Of a stretch of 64,000 bases of DNA, positions 48,201-57,769 are shown one piece after another; within the stretch, counting starts at the first letter, position 1; each line of letters opens with the position of its first letter. Made by a program: the position numbers and the translations under genes. The stretch covers positions 9,474,368 through 9,538,367 of the forward strand of contig NC_059481.1 in assembly GCF_018139145.2 (NCBI RefSeq), in the 5' to 3' direction. The stretch is from Gymnogyps californianus. Taxonomy: Eukaryota; Chordata; Aves; Accipitriformes; Cathartidae. The notes below the pieces were generated by a model, which had not been told where the DNA came from, ran no database searches, and was given only the letters and a program-made list of their open reading frames with translations.

Positions 48201-51200
48201 CTGTCATTTTTTTCTTTACTAAAGTATCCAAACAGATGATGATTAGCTCTTGAAAAATCACATAGATGACCTGATTCCCTTATAGACATGAAAGTTAAGA
48301 GGGATATTGTCGTGGTTTCAGCTGGGACAGAGTTAACTCTCTTCTTAGTAGCTGGTACAGTGCTGTGTTTTGGATTTAGTGTGAGAATACTGTTGATAAC
48401 ACGCTGATGTTTTAGTTGTCGCTAAGTAGCGCTTATCCTAAGTTAAGGACTTTTCAGTTTCCCGTGCTCTGCCAGCAAGCAGGTGTGCAAGAAGCTGGGA
48501 GGGAGCACAGCCAGGGCAGCTGACCCGGACTAGCCAAAGGGATATTCCATACCATAGGATGTCATACCCGGTATATAAACTGGGGGGAGTTGGCCGGGAG
48601 GGGCGGATAGCTGCTCAGGCATCAGTCAGCAGGTGGTGAGCAATTGCATTGTGCATTGCTGTTTGTTTTTCCTTTTTTTTTTTCCCCTCTTTTTTTGTTA
48701 TATTCCTTTTTATTACTATTAATGTTAGATTTCATTATTATTATTATTATTGTTAGTATTATATTTTACTTTAGTTACTAAACCATTCTTACCTCAACCC
48801 ACAAGTTCTACCTTCTTTCCTCATTGTCCTCCCCATCCCACTGGGAGCGGGGGGGCAGTGAGGGAGCAGTTGCGTGGTGCTTGGCTGCTGACTGGGGTTA
48901 AACCATGACAGATATTAACAAAAAATAGTGGTCTGATTGGAATTTTTCTGCACTGAGGTAGAACTGGTTCATCTTAAATCTGCTATTGAACTATATATTT
49001 GATCTCAGCAGAGAGCAAAATTACTGAAATAAGATTTACTTTTGTTTAGCCTAGCAAAACAGGTTAAAGAAAATTACAGTTTTCATTGATTCATCTGTTT
49101 TGAACTTGTATTTAAACTAAAGCTCTACAGCTTCATGTTCCAGAAGTTTTAATCTTTCCTTTGTAACTTTTCAGCATACTAGACTTCACATCACGATTTT
49201 ACTTTTCCTATAGATACACTACTGTAGTTAATACCTAGTTTTGTAAAATATAAAATACTTCCTTATTAGGCTCTTTTCTGTGTTTAAAAAACACAAACCA
49301 GGAAAAAAGATAAATGAATACTTTAAAAGTTTCTGTTGAAATATCAGAAAAATCTTTGTTAGCAAAAGCAATATGCTTTCCAGTTTAAACTGTGGACAGA
49401 TTCTCTTTAATTTTTAAGTTAACCGCATTAGTTTAGGGACCTTATTCCTGTTTTAACAAATTCACCTTACTGTGCCTGAAGGAAAAAGCTATCACATTAA
49501 CTGCTCTAAAACTTCTGTGGGAAGTAGCCTCCAGCCGGTGGTTGCTCAAGCGCAGACAGAAAACTAGCGTCATCTACTAACACACCTGAATCTAGAAAAG
49601 GATAATTTTAGTTTTTTAATACTTTAATTTTTTGTAGCATACTCAAAGGCATTTGTCAGGCATATTTGAGAGAACTGGATGGAAAAACACTACAAAGGAG
49701 CCAAGGAAGAAAATTCACTGTAAGGGTGGCATTGCTAAAAAGTTAGGAGTCACTGAGGCGATTTTCTTATTTTTTGCAGGAGGTACTTTTATCCATGCTA
49801 AGGATTCTCCATCTGTGTTTCAGTCACTTGCTGTTCCTCATCTTTTTTTTTTTTTTTCCTTCCTTCTTTCTTTTTTCCTAGCTATAAGAAAAAGTTAGGC
49901 TAGTTCTAAGAATCCTTTGTCAAATACCTACATTGACTATTAACAATCTCTCTTTAGGTAAAAATTACATACAGGGAAGGTTGCAAGAGATTTGAAACCA
50001 ATGCTTACCACAAAAAAACATGCAAAATGGCAGTACTGGATAGATGAACCTAAATTCTTTATGGCTCAGCGTGCTGTAATAAAACAGATATAATACTACA
50101 GCGAGAAAGTTAAATGCATCAGTTCTGTTGACAAAATGTGTTTTAGAGCATGGAGGACTAGAAGAAAAGCACTTGCATGTACTAAAAAGCTTTTGGCATT
50201 GAAGCAGTTTAGAGTAAAAATCCAAACTGTCACTTAAGAACATAATAAGTACATCCAAATTAAGATTACTTGGTCAGTTTAAACCAAGCACTAATAGAAG
50301 TACCTGGCTACTACTCTAGCAATTAAGTGGTCTGATTCTATGACTACTAGATATAACTTAGCTAGTACTTCACCAATTTGCTTTCTGTAATAAAACACAG
50401 TAAAAAGTGTGGATGAGAAGCTAAGATGCAAGTACACATTTGTATCTAACAAAGTAACATTCACCTCTGCTAATAAAACTTTACACAATTTCCCATGCCA
50501 ACTTTTGGGGCTTTTTTGGGGATTACTGCAAGACTTGTGTCATGGGAACCAAACAGGTTCTTACAAGACGAAGGGAGATAAAAAAGGCCTAAAACCAATA
50601 GAGCTACGTACATCCAGTTTTGAGATGGACTGAAAGAAGAGATGGCATTTGTAGCCTCACTACTGTTTTGCTGTATTCTGTTACTACTGTAGTCTAATAC
50701 CATTTATTACTTAGTGTTTGTTAATTCGCTGTATCTTTTCTTGTCTGCAAGTGTCTCTTGTTTAATCTACAGTTAATTCTGATGCTTTAGAAACGGCTTA
50801 CTTTTTCTTCTACCTCTCAATTTAAAATGAGACATACAGTCCTATGATAAATGGTAAGAGCTCTGTGGAGACTTGTGAATGGAGTAAGTTTTAGAGGCCT
50901 AAGAACCTCTCATCTTACTGGGGATATATTAAAGAACCAAATGAAATGGTATTTTCATTAATAGGCATCTAGTAAACACAGTTTTCTAACTAGTTCTGCT
51001 GTTGCTTAAACACCTATTAGGTGATTGAGTTTTTTTTTTTTTTCCCATTTTCCATTGAATTTCATGCTGAATTATTTTATTCTTTAAGGGTCTAATCAAT
51101 TCTAAAAATACGTGTTTGGTAACAATACAAGAAGTAGCATTACATAAAATTCTAGAAACTATTGTATAATTGACTGCATTTCTTGGAGTGTTTGAATATT

Positions 51201-54200
51201 TTGAAGTTTTCTATCACTTAACCTGAATACTATGCTTTTTTGTTCTAGAGAGGACATGAGCTTTGAAAAGAACACAACCAGTGAAAGATAGTAGTTATGC
51301 TTAGGAGAAATTACCTGTATACCAACACTGTCCAAATCACTGCCATTAGAAAGATGCGATACCTTTTTGGTGCCAGCACACAGCCATGAATAAAGAAAGG
51401 CAGATGGGTACCCAAGATGACTGGTAGTCCTTGAGTGAAGTACCAATGCCAAGGATGAGATCCGTAAAACGTTCCCAAATTCTGCAGCACGTTGAATTTC
51501 AAGAAGTTCAGCTGAACCAGTACCCACTGGGAGATTTGGGGAGGAGGGGTGAGTTAAATACAAATCCAAAGTGAAAATCAACAGCTAAATTGAATTACAG
51601 AGTCATCACTGGCCTTAAATGATACAGCATTTTCATTCATACTACTTTTTTTTTCTACTAAGACTTGTCACAGACTTCCTATATTTAGCAACTAAACACA
51701 GCAGCCTGTAAGTTTTGTAGTTTGTTGATAACAATTTATTGAGAGCTGAGCATAGTGATTTTAAGTAACAATCTGTCATTTAAAATAACTGAGAAGTCAG
51801 TGTTTAAGGGTTTATAGCTTAGGATACATTTAGAGATCATAGGCCAGACACAGTCACAGGAATAACAGAAGTTAGAGAAGTCTGAAACATCTGTCCATGT
51901 TAAAATGCTAAAACCCAACATTTTTCTTATAAGTCAAGTTTAAAACAACTTACCTCACCAAAAAACACACGGTCAATTACTAAAGAGGTTCCTACTGTGA
52001 CCAATCTGCAAAAATGGAAAGTTGGTTGCACTGATATTGCCTGAATTGCTTTTGTATCAGATTCTACTCCAAATAGCTGCCAAAACTCCCTGATTCCTAA
52101 TCTTTTTTTGAGATTATCCATACTCATGGCTGTTTTACAGCGGCCAGTTGCCATCACCTGGTATCCTTGGCACAATCCCAGATTAAGCTGGAATGCTGTT
52201 CATGTCTCGCCCTCATGAAATCTCTCTCTTAGTGCTTTTTTGCAGCATATACATTAAAGGAAGCATGCCCCTTCCTTAAACTTTTGCAAAAGGACTCTTT
52301 TTTTCCTTTTTACATGAAATCAGCTTTTTTGGGTTGTCTGCCTTTGCAATAGTAAAATCAATCTTAAGATATAGCTGTGCACAGTCATAGTTTAAATTCA
52401 AAAAGAACTTACCCAACTGGAATGCAGTTGTGTAAGATAAGGTCTGCTTTCCTCTGTTCTTGCAAAAAATGACTGAAGACCAAAGGTATCCACGGGATAA
52501 CAGCGGTGGGACGAATAACAATTGCAAGTGCTATCAAAGCTAAATATTTGCAACTAGAATGAGGGAATATAAACCAGAAGGTCATCAAAAGGTTTGGTCA
52601 ATTCTTTTGCAGACAGTGACATTTCAACAATTTAAATACTGTCATGTGTCTGACCAGTTTTTCATACTGCAGATAACTCTGATTCTCTCAGTGCAGATAC
52701 TCTGTTTTGCTTGGAAGGCTGCCAACTACATAATTGCTTTATTAGCAATGGAGTTGCTAACTAGAAGCACATACTTGCTTTAAAATAGATAGCTGGTAAA
52801 GAAAGTCATGACCACAAATTCACCTATATCTGAACCCAAACAAGCTTTTGTTATTTTTTCCCAATTTACCAGTAATTCCAGTCCTTTAAATTAAAGTTTC
52901 CCATATAGTGATACTTTGCGTAAGGGAACTGGAGCATAGTAATTTTACATACCAGCTTCAAAAAAATATTTAGAGGAATACTGCAATTGCTGTTCCTTCC
53001 ATGATCTAGAGCTCTTGCTACATGAATGAGGTGGTTTTGGTTGCCTTATATTTTAAGATAAAAGTTAGCATTTTAAACAGTAGCAGTAGATTGGTGTTAT
53101 CCCAAGACAAAAATTATCAGTACTGTTAGTAGAAAGTTTCTTACCTGCTCCCCATCTTGGAACCTTTTATTGGGTAGTAGGAAAGAGCAAAAATGGTAAG
53201 AAGAGTTTCCATGGCGTTTGTTAGAGTTCTGGTACAGGAATACCATGTAAACCAGGAACACAGCTGGCAGAAGTACTGAAAATAATTATGAACAACAGGA
53301 TACACAGGAAGAAAGGTTGAATTCTGTAGTTTTAAATGAAGGTGATAATTCTTCAAGGTGTGACATTATCATTTTGCTGGTCTACACTGCAACAGTGTTT
53401 ATTAACATGCATAAAATTTTTTTAAAGGCTGAGACTCACCACGCACTTTGCTGTTTCTGCATTTTCAAGGTGTCGCACTAATGAGTAAAGCTTCACATCA
53501 GCAAAAGCTGCTAGCACTGCCTGTGCAAGTCTAGGGACCCATATCTGTGTAAGCAGAGAGAAAATTTTACTTGCAACAAACCTGTTAAATTTCAAGTTCG
53601 AAGAGAGGACTACTGAATTAGTGAATGACTGTTCAGACATGAAAATAGTGAATTAGTAAATATTCTCTGTAGCTTTTTATGATTTTTTTTTTTTAATAGT
53701 AAGGTCCTTTGGTAAGACTAGTATTTCTGCCAAAACAAAGAAAGTCTGAAGTTCCACTGAAAGTGGTCAGAAATTGAAAGTAGAATTATTTGCCATTCAT
53801 CTCCAACAGAAGTCAAAAGGGACTGTTGTTACTGAGTTTAGTACAAATATATATTATTGAACACTTTGGAAAACTGAACCACTGACCAATTATGATGTAG
53901 TGGCAAACCATATCAGTATGAAACTCAAGGAGATTGACGGAGGCCAAGAATAATCCTCTGCAGTCACAGGCATCAGTACTGTGACTGGAGATCTAAGCAT
54001 TCTGCACCCATGCGAAACACTTCAGTAGGGTCTCTGTGCTCATACATGTCTAACTGCCAGATTCAAGGCTTTGTATTTTACCTAAATAATGATAAAAAGA
54101 CACTGAATTTAAATACATGCTTTTAAATTGAATTTTAGTAAAACGGATGCGTTTTTTTATTATACTCACCAGCAGCTGAACATCATCCTTAGCCAGCAGC

Positions 54201-54955
54201 TGTAAAGCTTTGTAGATGCTTGCAAAGATCAGTGGGTATGAATAGCCCCTTAAGCCATTTGCCCATTCCCAAGTTAGGTAGCCATAATTAGTAATATTAA
54301 GGATAGATCATGAACAACTGAAACAAGAAGTTTCATTCGAGCTGTGTTATTCTCAGACTTGTCCGCGGGTCGAGACATGTACCTTTGTGGCCAAAAGCAG
54401 TGGGGTTTTTGTCACTGGTCAAGCTAACACCTTACTGCCGTGGAAATCTCTACCCGAGCGCTCCCCCCCACTCACGACGCTGCGGCCGTGACTCTCCAGT
54501 CACGCAGGGGCGGTATAAAACTCGGGAAGCGGGGCAAAGTGCCCTGCGGCCCGCAGGAATCGATGGCGATAGCGAGGGGGCCGTGAGGACCGGCGGCAGG
54601 GTGGCACCGCGAAGGATATCCGAAAACCATGCGATGCGCCACCTCCAGCGACTGCCAGTACTCATCCGGGACGAAGCTGGTCTGGACGAGGAAGCAGTTG
54701 AGCGCCCGCAGCGCCACCGTGAGCGCCAGCAGCGGCGCCGGCCCGCCGGCAGCGCCTGCGGAGGGAAGGCTGTCAGTCAGGGGTCCCTCCGAGGGGCGCG
54801 GCCCCCCCCCCCCCCCCGCCGCCCCGCTTACCGGCGCCTCGCTGCCCGGCGGTTCCGCCGGGGGCGCCGTACAGCACCGACCGCCGCTTGCGGAGCCGCA
54901 CCGCCTCCGGCCTCCGCGCCCGGGCCCGCGCCAGCAGCCCGCCGGCCGCCTCCAT
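45229..54955 (-). CDS. PIGB: GPI mannosyltransferase 3 (PIG-B), 12 coding exons, 536 aa
   Basis: Multi-pass ER enzyme (GT22 family) that adds the third, alpha-1,2-linked mannose to the GPI-anchor precursor. Exons on the minus strand: 54955-54832, 54755-54620, 54290-54170, 53544-53440, 53275-53145, 52553-52413, 52005-51954, 51526-51315, 50073-50009, 47097-46887, 46123-45943, 45360-45229. All phases agree (1611 nt). Landmarks: catalytic-loop motif [13 protein letters not shown] (70-82), [90 protein letters not shown], and the C-terminal HIYVYRKK. Human PIGB is 554 aa. Intron 2 appears to be a U12-type AT-AC intron; all others are GT-AG. The N-terminus is GC-rich and poorly conserved, so the start (MEAAGGLL...) is less certain. 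Confidence 0.94.
45361..53439 (-). other. PIGB introns 4-11
   Basis: AT-rich introns between the exons listed for PIGB. The longest is intron 9 (47098-50008), which contains the solo LTR at 48308-48910. A C run at 47656-47665 and T runs at 49844-49858 and 51030-51043 are the other low-complexity stretches. No nested gene is seen. Confidence 0.6.
48303..48915 (+). mobile_element. Solo ERV LTR (48308-48910) with GATAT target duplication
   Basis: A 603-bp element runs from TGTCGTGGTTTCAGC to GGGTTAAACCATGACA. It has the TG...CA ends of an LTR and is flanked by a perfect 5-bp direct repeat GATAT (48303-48307 and 48911-48915). A TATATAAA box lies at about 48571-48578, and the 3' third is T-rich with a (TTA)n stretch. 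Five-bp duplications suit an ERVL-type element. It is plus-oriented, so antisense to PIGB within its intron 9. No internal retroviral sequence remains, so it arose by recombination between two LTRs. It is the same family as 15837-16381. Confidence 0.9.
54291..54619 (-). other. PIGB intron 2, probable U12-type AT-AC intron
   Basis: No GT donor fits between the exon encoding HRMVF and that encoding NYGYLTWEW. At 54619 the minus strand reads ATATCCTTC, nearly the U12 AT-AC donor consensus ATATCCTTT. The intron's 3' end has a branch-like ATCCTTAAT followed by AC at 54292-54291. Using these ends restores the frame exactly (phase 2: GG + T), giving [12 protein letters not shown]. The branch-to-AC distance (about 6 nt) is shorter than usual. 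Confidence 0.65.
54756..54831 (-). other. PIGB intron 1, 76 bp and G-rich
   Basis: A very short intron with donor GTAAGC and acceptor ctccgcag. It includes a long G run on the transcribed sense strand (C run on plus, about 54801-54817). Confidence 0.75.
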
Positions 54956-55285
54956 CCGCGGGGGCGGGCCTCCGGCGGCGGCGACGCATGCGCAGCCTCG
55001 CTGCCTCGGGGACACCGCCGGCACTTCCTTCCGGTCACTCTAGCGAACGGGAGGCCTCCGCTTTGTGGCCTCCCGTCCTTCAGGTGAGGGGCGCCGGTTC
55101 CGGCACGGCGCTGCTCGGGGCCGTGGGGCGAAGCGCTCCCGGGGCGGCGAGCGCCGAGCTTTCTGCCCCCGTCCCCTCTCCCCCTTCCCCGCCCGGGGGC
55201 GAAGGTGCCGCCGAGGAGCGCGGAGGGGCCGCGGCGCCTCACGCGCGTGTCTGTGGGCGCGGGTGCGGCAGCGCCGCCTGCTGGC
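54956..55285. promoter_or_regulatory. Bidirectional CpG-island promoter of PIGB (-) and PIGBOS1 (+)
   Basis: Only 330 bp separate the two start codons. The interval is CpG-dense, with an NRF1-like CGCATGCGCA (54985-54994) and paired ETS-like cores (ACTTCCTTCCGG, 55023-55034). A possible 5' UTR donor for PIGBOS1 (CTTCAG|GTGAGG) lies at 55084/55085. The island extends on both sides into coding exons. Confidence 0.8.
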
Positions 55286-55450
55286 ATGTGGGGGCGGCTG
55301 CCGCTGCCGCACGTGGCGCTGGCCGTGGCGCTCGGCGTGGCCAGCGGGCTCTACATCTACCGGCCCGTCTTCCAGCCGCCCGGGCCCCGACAGCCCCCCG
55401 AGGGCACGGCGGAGCCGCCGGCGGACGCCGCGCCGGAGAAGAGGCCCTGA
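55286..55450 (+). CDS. PIGBOS1: PIGB opposite strand 1 microprotein, 54 aa
   Basis: Mitochondrial outer-membrane microprotein. In human cells it contacts the ER protein CLCC1 and tunes the unfolded-protein response. The reading frame from ATG at 55286 gives exactly 54 residues, the length I recall for the human protein. Residues about 8-24 form the single hydrophobic helix ([17 protein letters not shown]). They end in the diagnostic G-x-YI-x-x-PVF motif (GLYIYRPVF here, GVYIFQPVF in human). The tail after residue 29 is Pro/Glu-rich and GC-driven ([16 protein letters not shown]), unlike the Lys/Glu-rich human tail. An in-frame upstream ATG at 55205 is less likely because it would add 27 non-conserved residues. 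It is head-to-head with PIGB, as the name implies. Confidence 0.88.
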   Translation: MWGRLPLPHVALAVALGVASGLYIYRPVFQPPGPRQPPEGTAEPPADAAPEKRP

Positions 55451-57020
55451 GGGAGTCGTGTGAGCCGCGCCGCTGCCCTGGCGCCGTTCCCCGGTACCGC
55501 CTCGTAGCCCGGACCTCCGCGCCTCCCGCCAGAGGAAATGGCGCCCAAGCCTCTCACGAAGTCAGAGCCTTCGTCGCCTGCCGGGGGACGTCACTCCTGC
55601 GCCGTGCGCCAGCCGTGGCGGTTGCGAGCGGCCGCCTCTGCAGCCCGGCCCCGCTCTGAAGCAGTCCGACGGCTGAAGATGTGACTGCGTACGTGTGTGT
55701 TTGGTACCACCCTGTAGGGACGTGAATGTTGAAATATGTGTGAAATTCTGAGTGTTTAAAGGTATGTCTTCACGTCTAAGTTTAACCACCAGGCAACTGG
55801 CAAAAGAAAGTCGCTGTTGTACGGTTACACTTCATGGGGTTTTTTGGATTGCCTCTGATCTGATCCTCCAAGCGATAAATACTATTTTTATCTACTTGTC
55901 ACGGTTTCAGTTCTTAATACTGCAGTTCTGTTGGGAATGCAGTTGTGCTGATGGCTGAGAAGGGAACTGCACCCAGTTTGGTGTCCTTGGCTTATATTCA
56001 TACCTGTATATATATACATACACACACGTACCACACATGCATATACGCATCTTTCATTCCTGACAGAATGAGGCTAGAGTGGCTATTTAATAGATAAGAT
56101 TGCCTGAAAGTCAGGTTGTACTTGGAGAAGCGCTTCAGCGCGTTGCTCAGTAGGACAGCATTAATCTTGCAATAGGCATGGATCAGTCTGACGAAGAGAA
56201 CAGAATCTGAGACTCAGGGAAACTAAATCAGTGGATATTTCAAGACTTTAGTAAATCTAAAAAGAAAACAAAGCCTGCAGATCATGGGAGGAACTTATGT
56301 CAGATTTTGGTTTTAACACAGAATCTTGTTTGGACAGCATGAGGGAAGAAATCCGTTCCCTGGATGTGCTTTTGTTTAAAGCCAGGAATGACGTGACAGC
56401 TGGAGGCAGTGGATGGACTTTACAGAAGCTAAGATGAGAGGATAGCAGTAGAAGGTGTACTGGGAGGTGCAGTTGAGCGTGTGATAAATCTAGTTTGGAC
56501 ATGAGGAAGTGCCACAAGTCTGTGATGAGTGCAAACACAGAAGAACTACTGTGACCCCAGCAGCTTCCTTTGTTTACAAGACTCTTATATATTGGAAAGG
56601 TTATTTTAAAAAGGCATAACTGAAGTCTAGTAGGCACTTTCTTTGTAAGCATAATTGCTGGAAGCTTGTCCATAAAGATGGCAGTTGATTTTGAAAAGTC
56701 TCAAGAAGGAGGATGTCTGAACTGATGCAGACAGAAAGGGTTATTGATGCAACGGACCTTGAGACTGCTGGATTTGAAGTGTGTTTATTGAGCAGCTGTT
56801 GAGAGTGCAAAGAGAAAGTACTTTCCTCTTGCGAGGGAAGGTAGCCAGCAGGCGGCAGAAAAAACTCACTAAATCCACCGTGGTGGACATTAACTTGGCA
56901 CCACGTATTTTCTCTTAAAAACCTGTTTTGCCTCACATGAATTTTTATTAAACGGCGTGTGATCTTCCAGAAAAGTGAGGAGGAGTACGACTGAAGAGCC
57001 AGCCTGTTTAATTAAAAATG
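55451..57020. other. Region downstream of PIGBOS1
   Basis: The CpG island fades by about 55700. The PIGBOS1 3' UTR must start here, but I see no canonical AATAAA close by (ATTAAA at 56948 is one candidate). A TA/CA dinucleotide stretch lies at about 56008-56045. No coding gene is recognised. Confidence 0.5.
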
Positions 57021-57760
57021 GCCTTCCGAATTTGAGCCAGGCGAGTGGCAGGAGGCAGCGCCTGAGCATCGCATCGTTGCGGTACGGCGCCGCTCTCGGG
57101 CCGTGCCCGCCGGCCCGCGCAGCTTTCCCGGAGCGGGCGCCCGTTTCGGTGAACGTGGGGGGGGCCGAGCCGAGCCACCCCGGGGCGGTGCTGCCCGGCC
57201 CTGCCCGCGGCTGCCCCGCGGCCGGGAGGGGCCGTTCCCGCCCCTACCTCGGGCCTTACGGGAAGTGATGTTGCCTTGACGGAAAAGGCACGCTTGCAGC
57301 CCAAAAAAGGGCAGGTGCGGAGGGACGCGGCGCTGCGGGAGCCCCGGTGGCCGGGGGAGGCCAGCAGGTAGGAGGGCAGCGAGCGGGGCTGAGGGGGCGC
57401 GGGGCTCTCGCCGCCCTGTCACCCTCCGACGGGGCCGCTGCAGCTGCGGGAGGCACGGGGGGGCTTCAGAGAAACGCCTGCGCTGCAGAAGGCGTTAATA
57501 AATAATAGCAGGACGAGTGGTTTGGGCAGGGAACTCGAAATACTGGGGGAAAAAAGGTGATTTCCCAGTGCTGCAGAGCCTGGGGAGCGGGCCAGGGTCA
57601 CAGGCTGCTGGCTGCGGGGACCCCTCTTCTAACACAGCCGGAGTTCAGAAAGCACACCTGTCCAGCGCTGCTGCGCACCGGCGGCCTCTCGCCCACCTGC
57701 GCGGCCCCCCGTGCCCACCGGCCACCTCTGCGGCCGGCGGGGCTGGCCGCTTCTCTAACC
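57020..57760 (+). promoter_or_regulatory. CpG island, probable RAB27A promoter and noncoding first exon
   Basis: This is a GC/CpG-dense island with no attached coding sequence. A plausible 5' UTR exon ends at the donor CCAGCAG|GTAGGA (57367/57368). In the conserved synteny the next gene beyond PIGB/PIGBOS1, in this orientation, is RAB27A, which starts with noncoding exons. I found no RAB27A coding exon before the window ends, so the assignment rests on synteny. Confidence 0.5.
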
Positions 57761-57769
57761 TAACGTCGT

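Noticed and set aside
54385..55659. A 424-codon plus-strand open frame across the PIGB/PIGBOS1 island
   Set aside because: It is antisense to PIGB exons 1-2 and rich in Arg/Ala/Pro/Gly, typical of stop-free frames in CpG islands. It has no family similarity.
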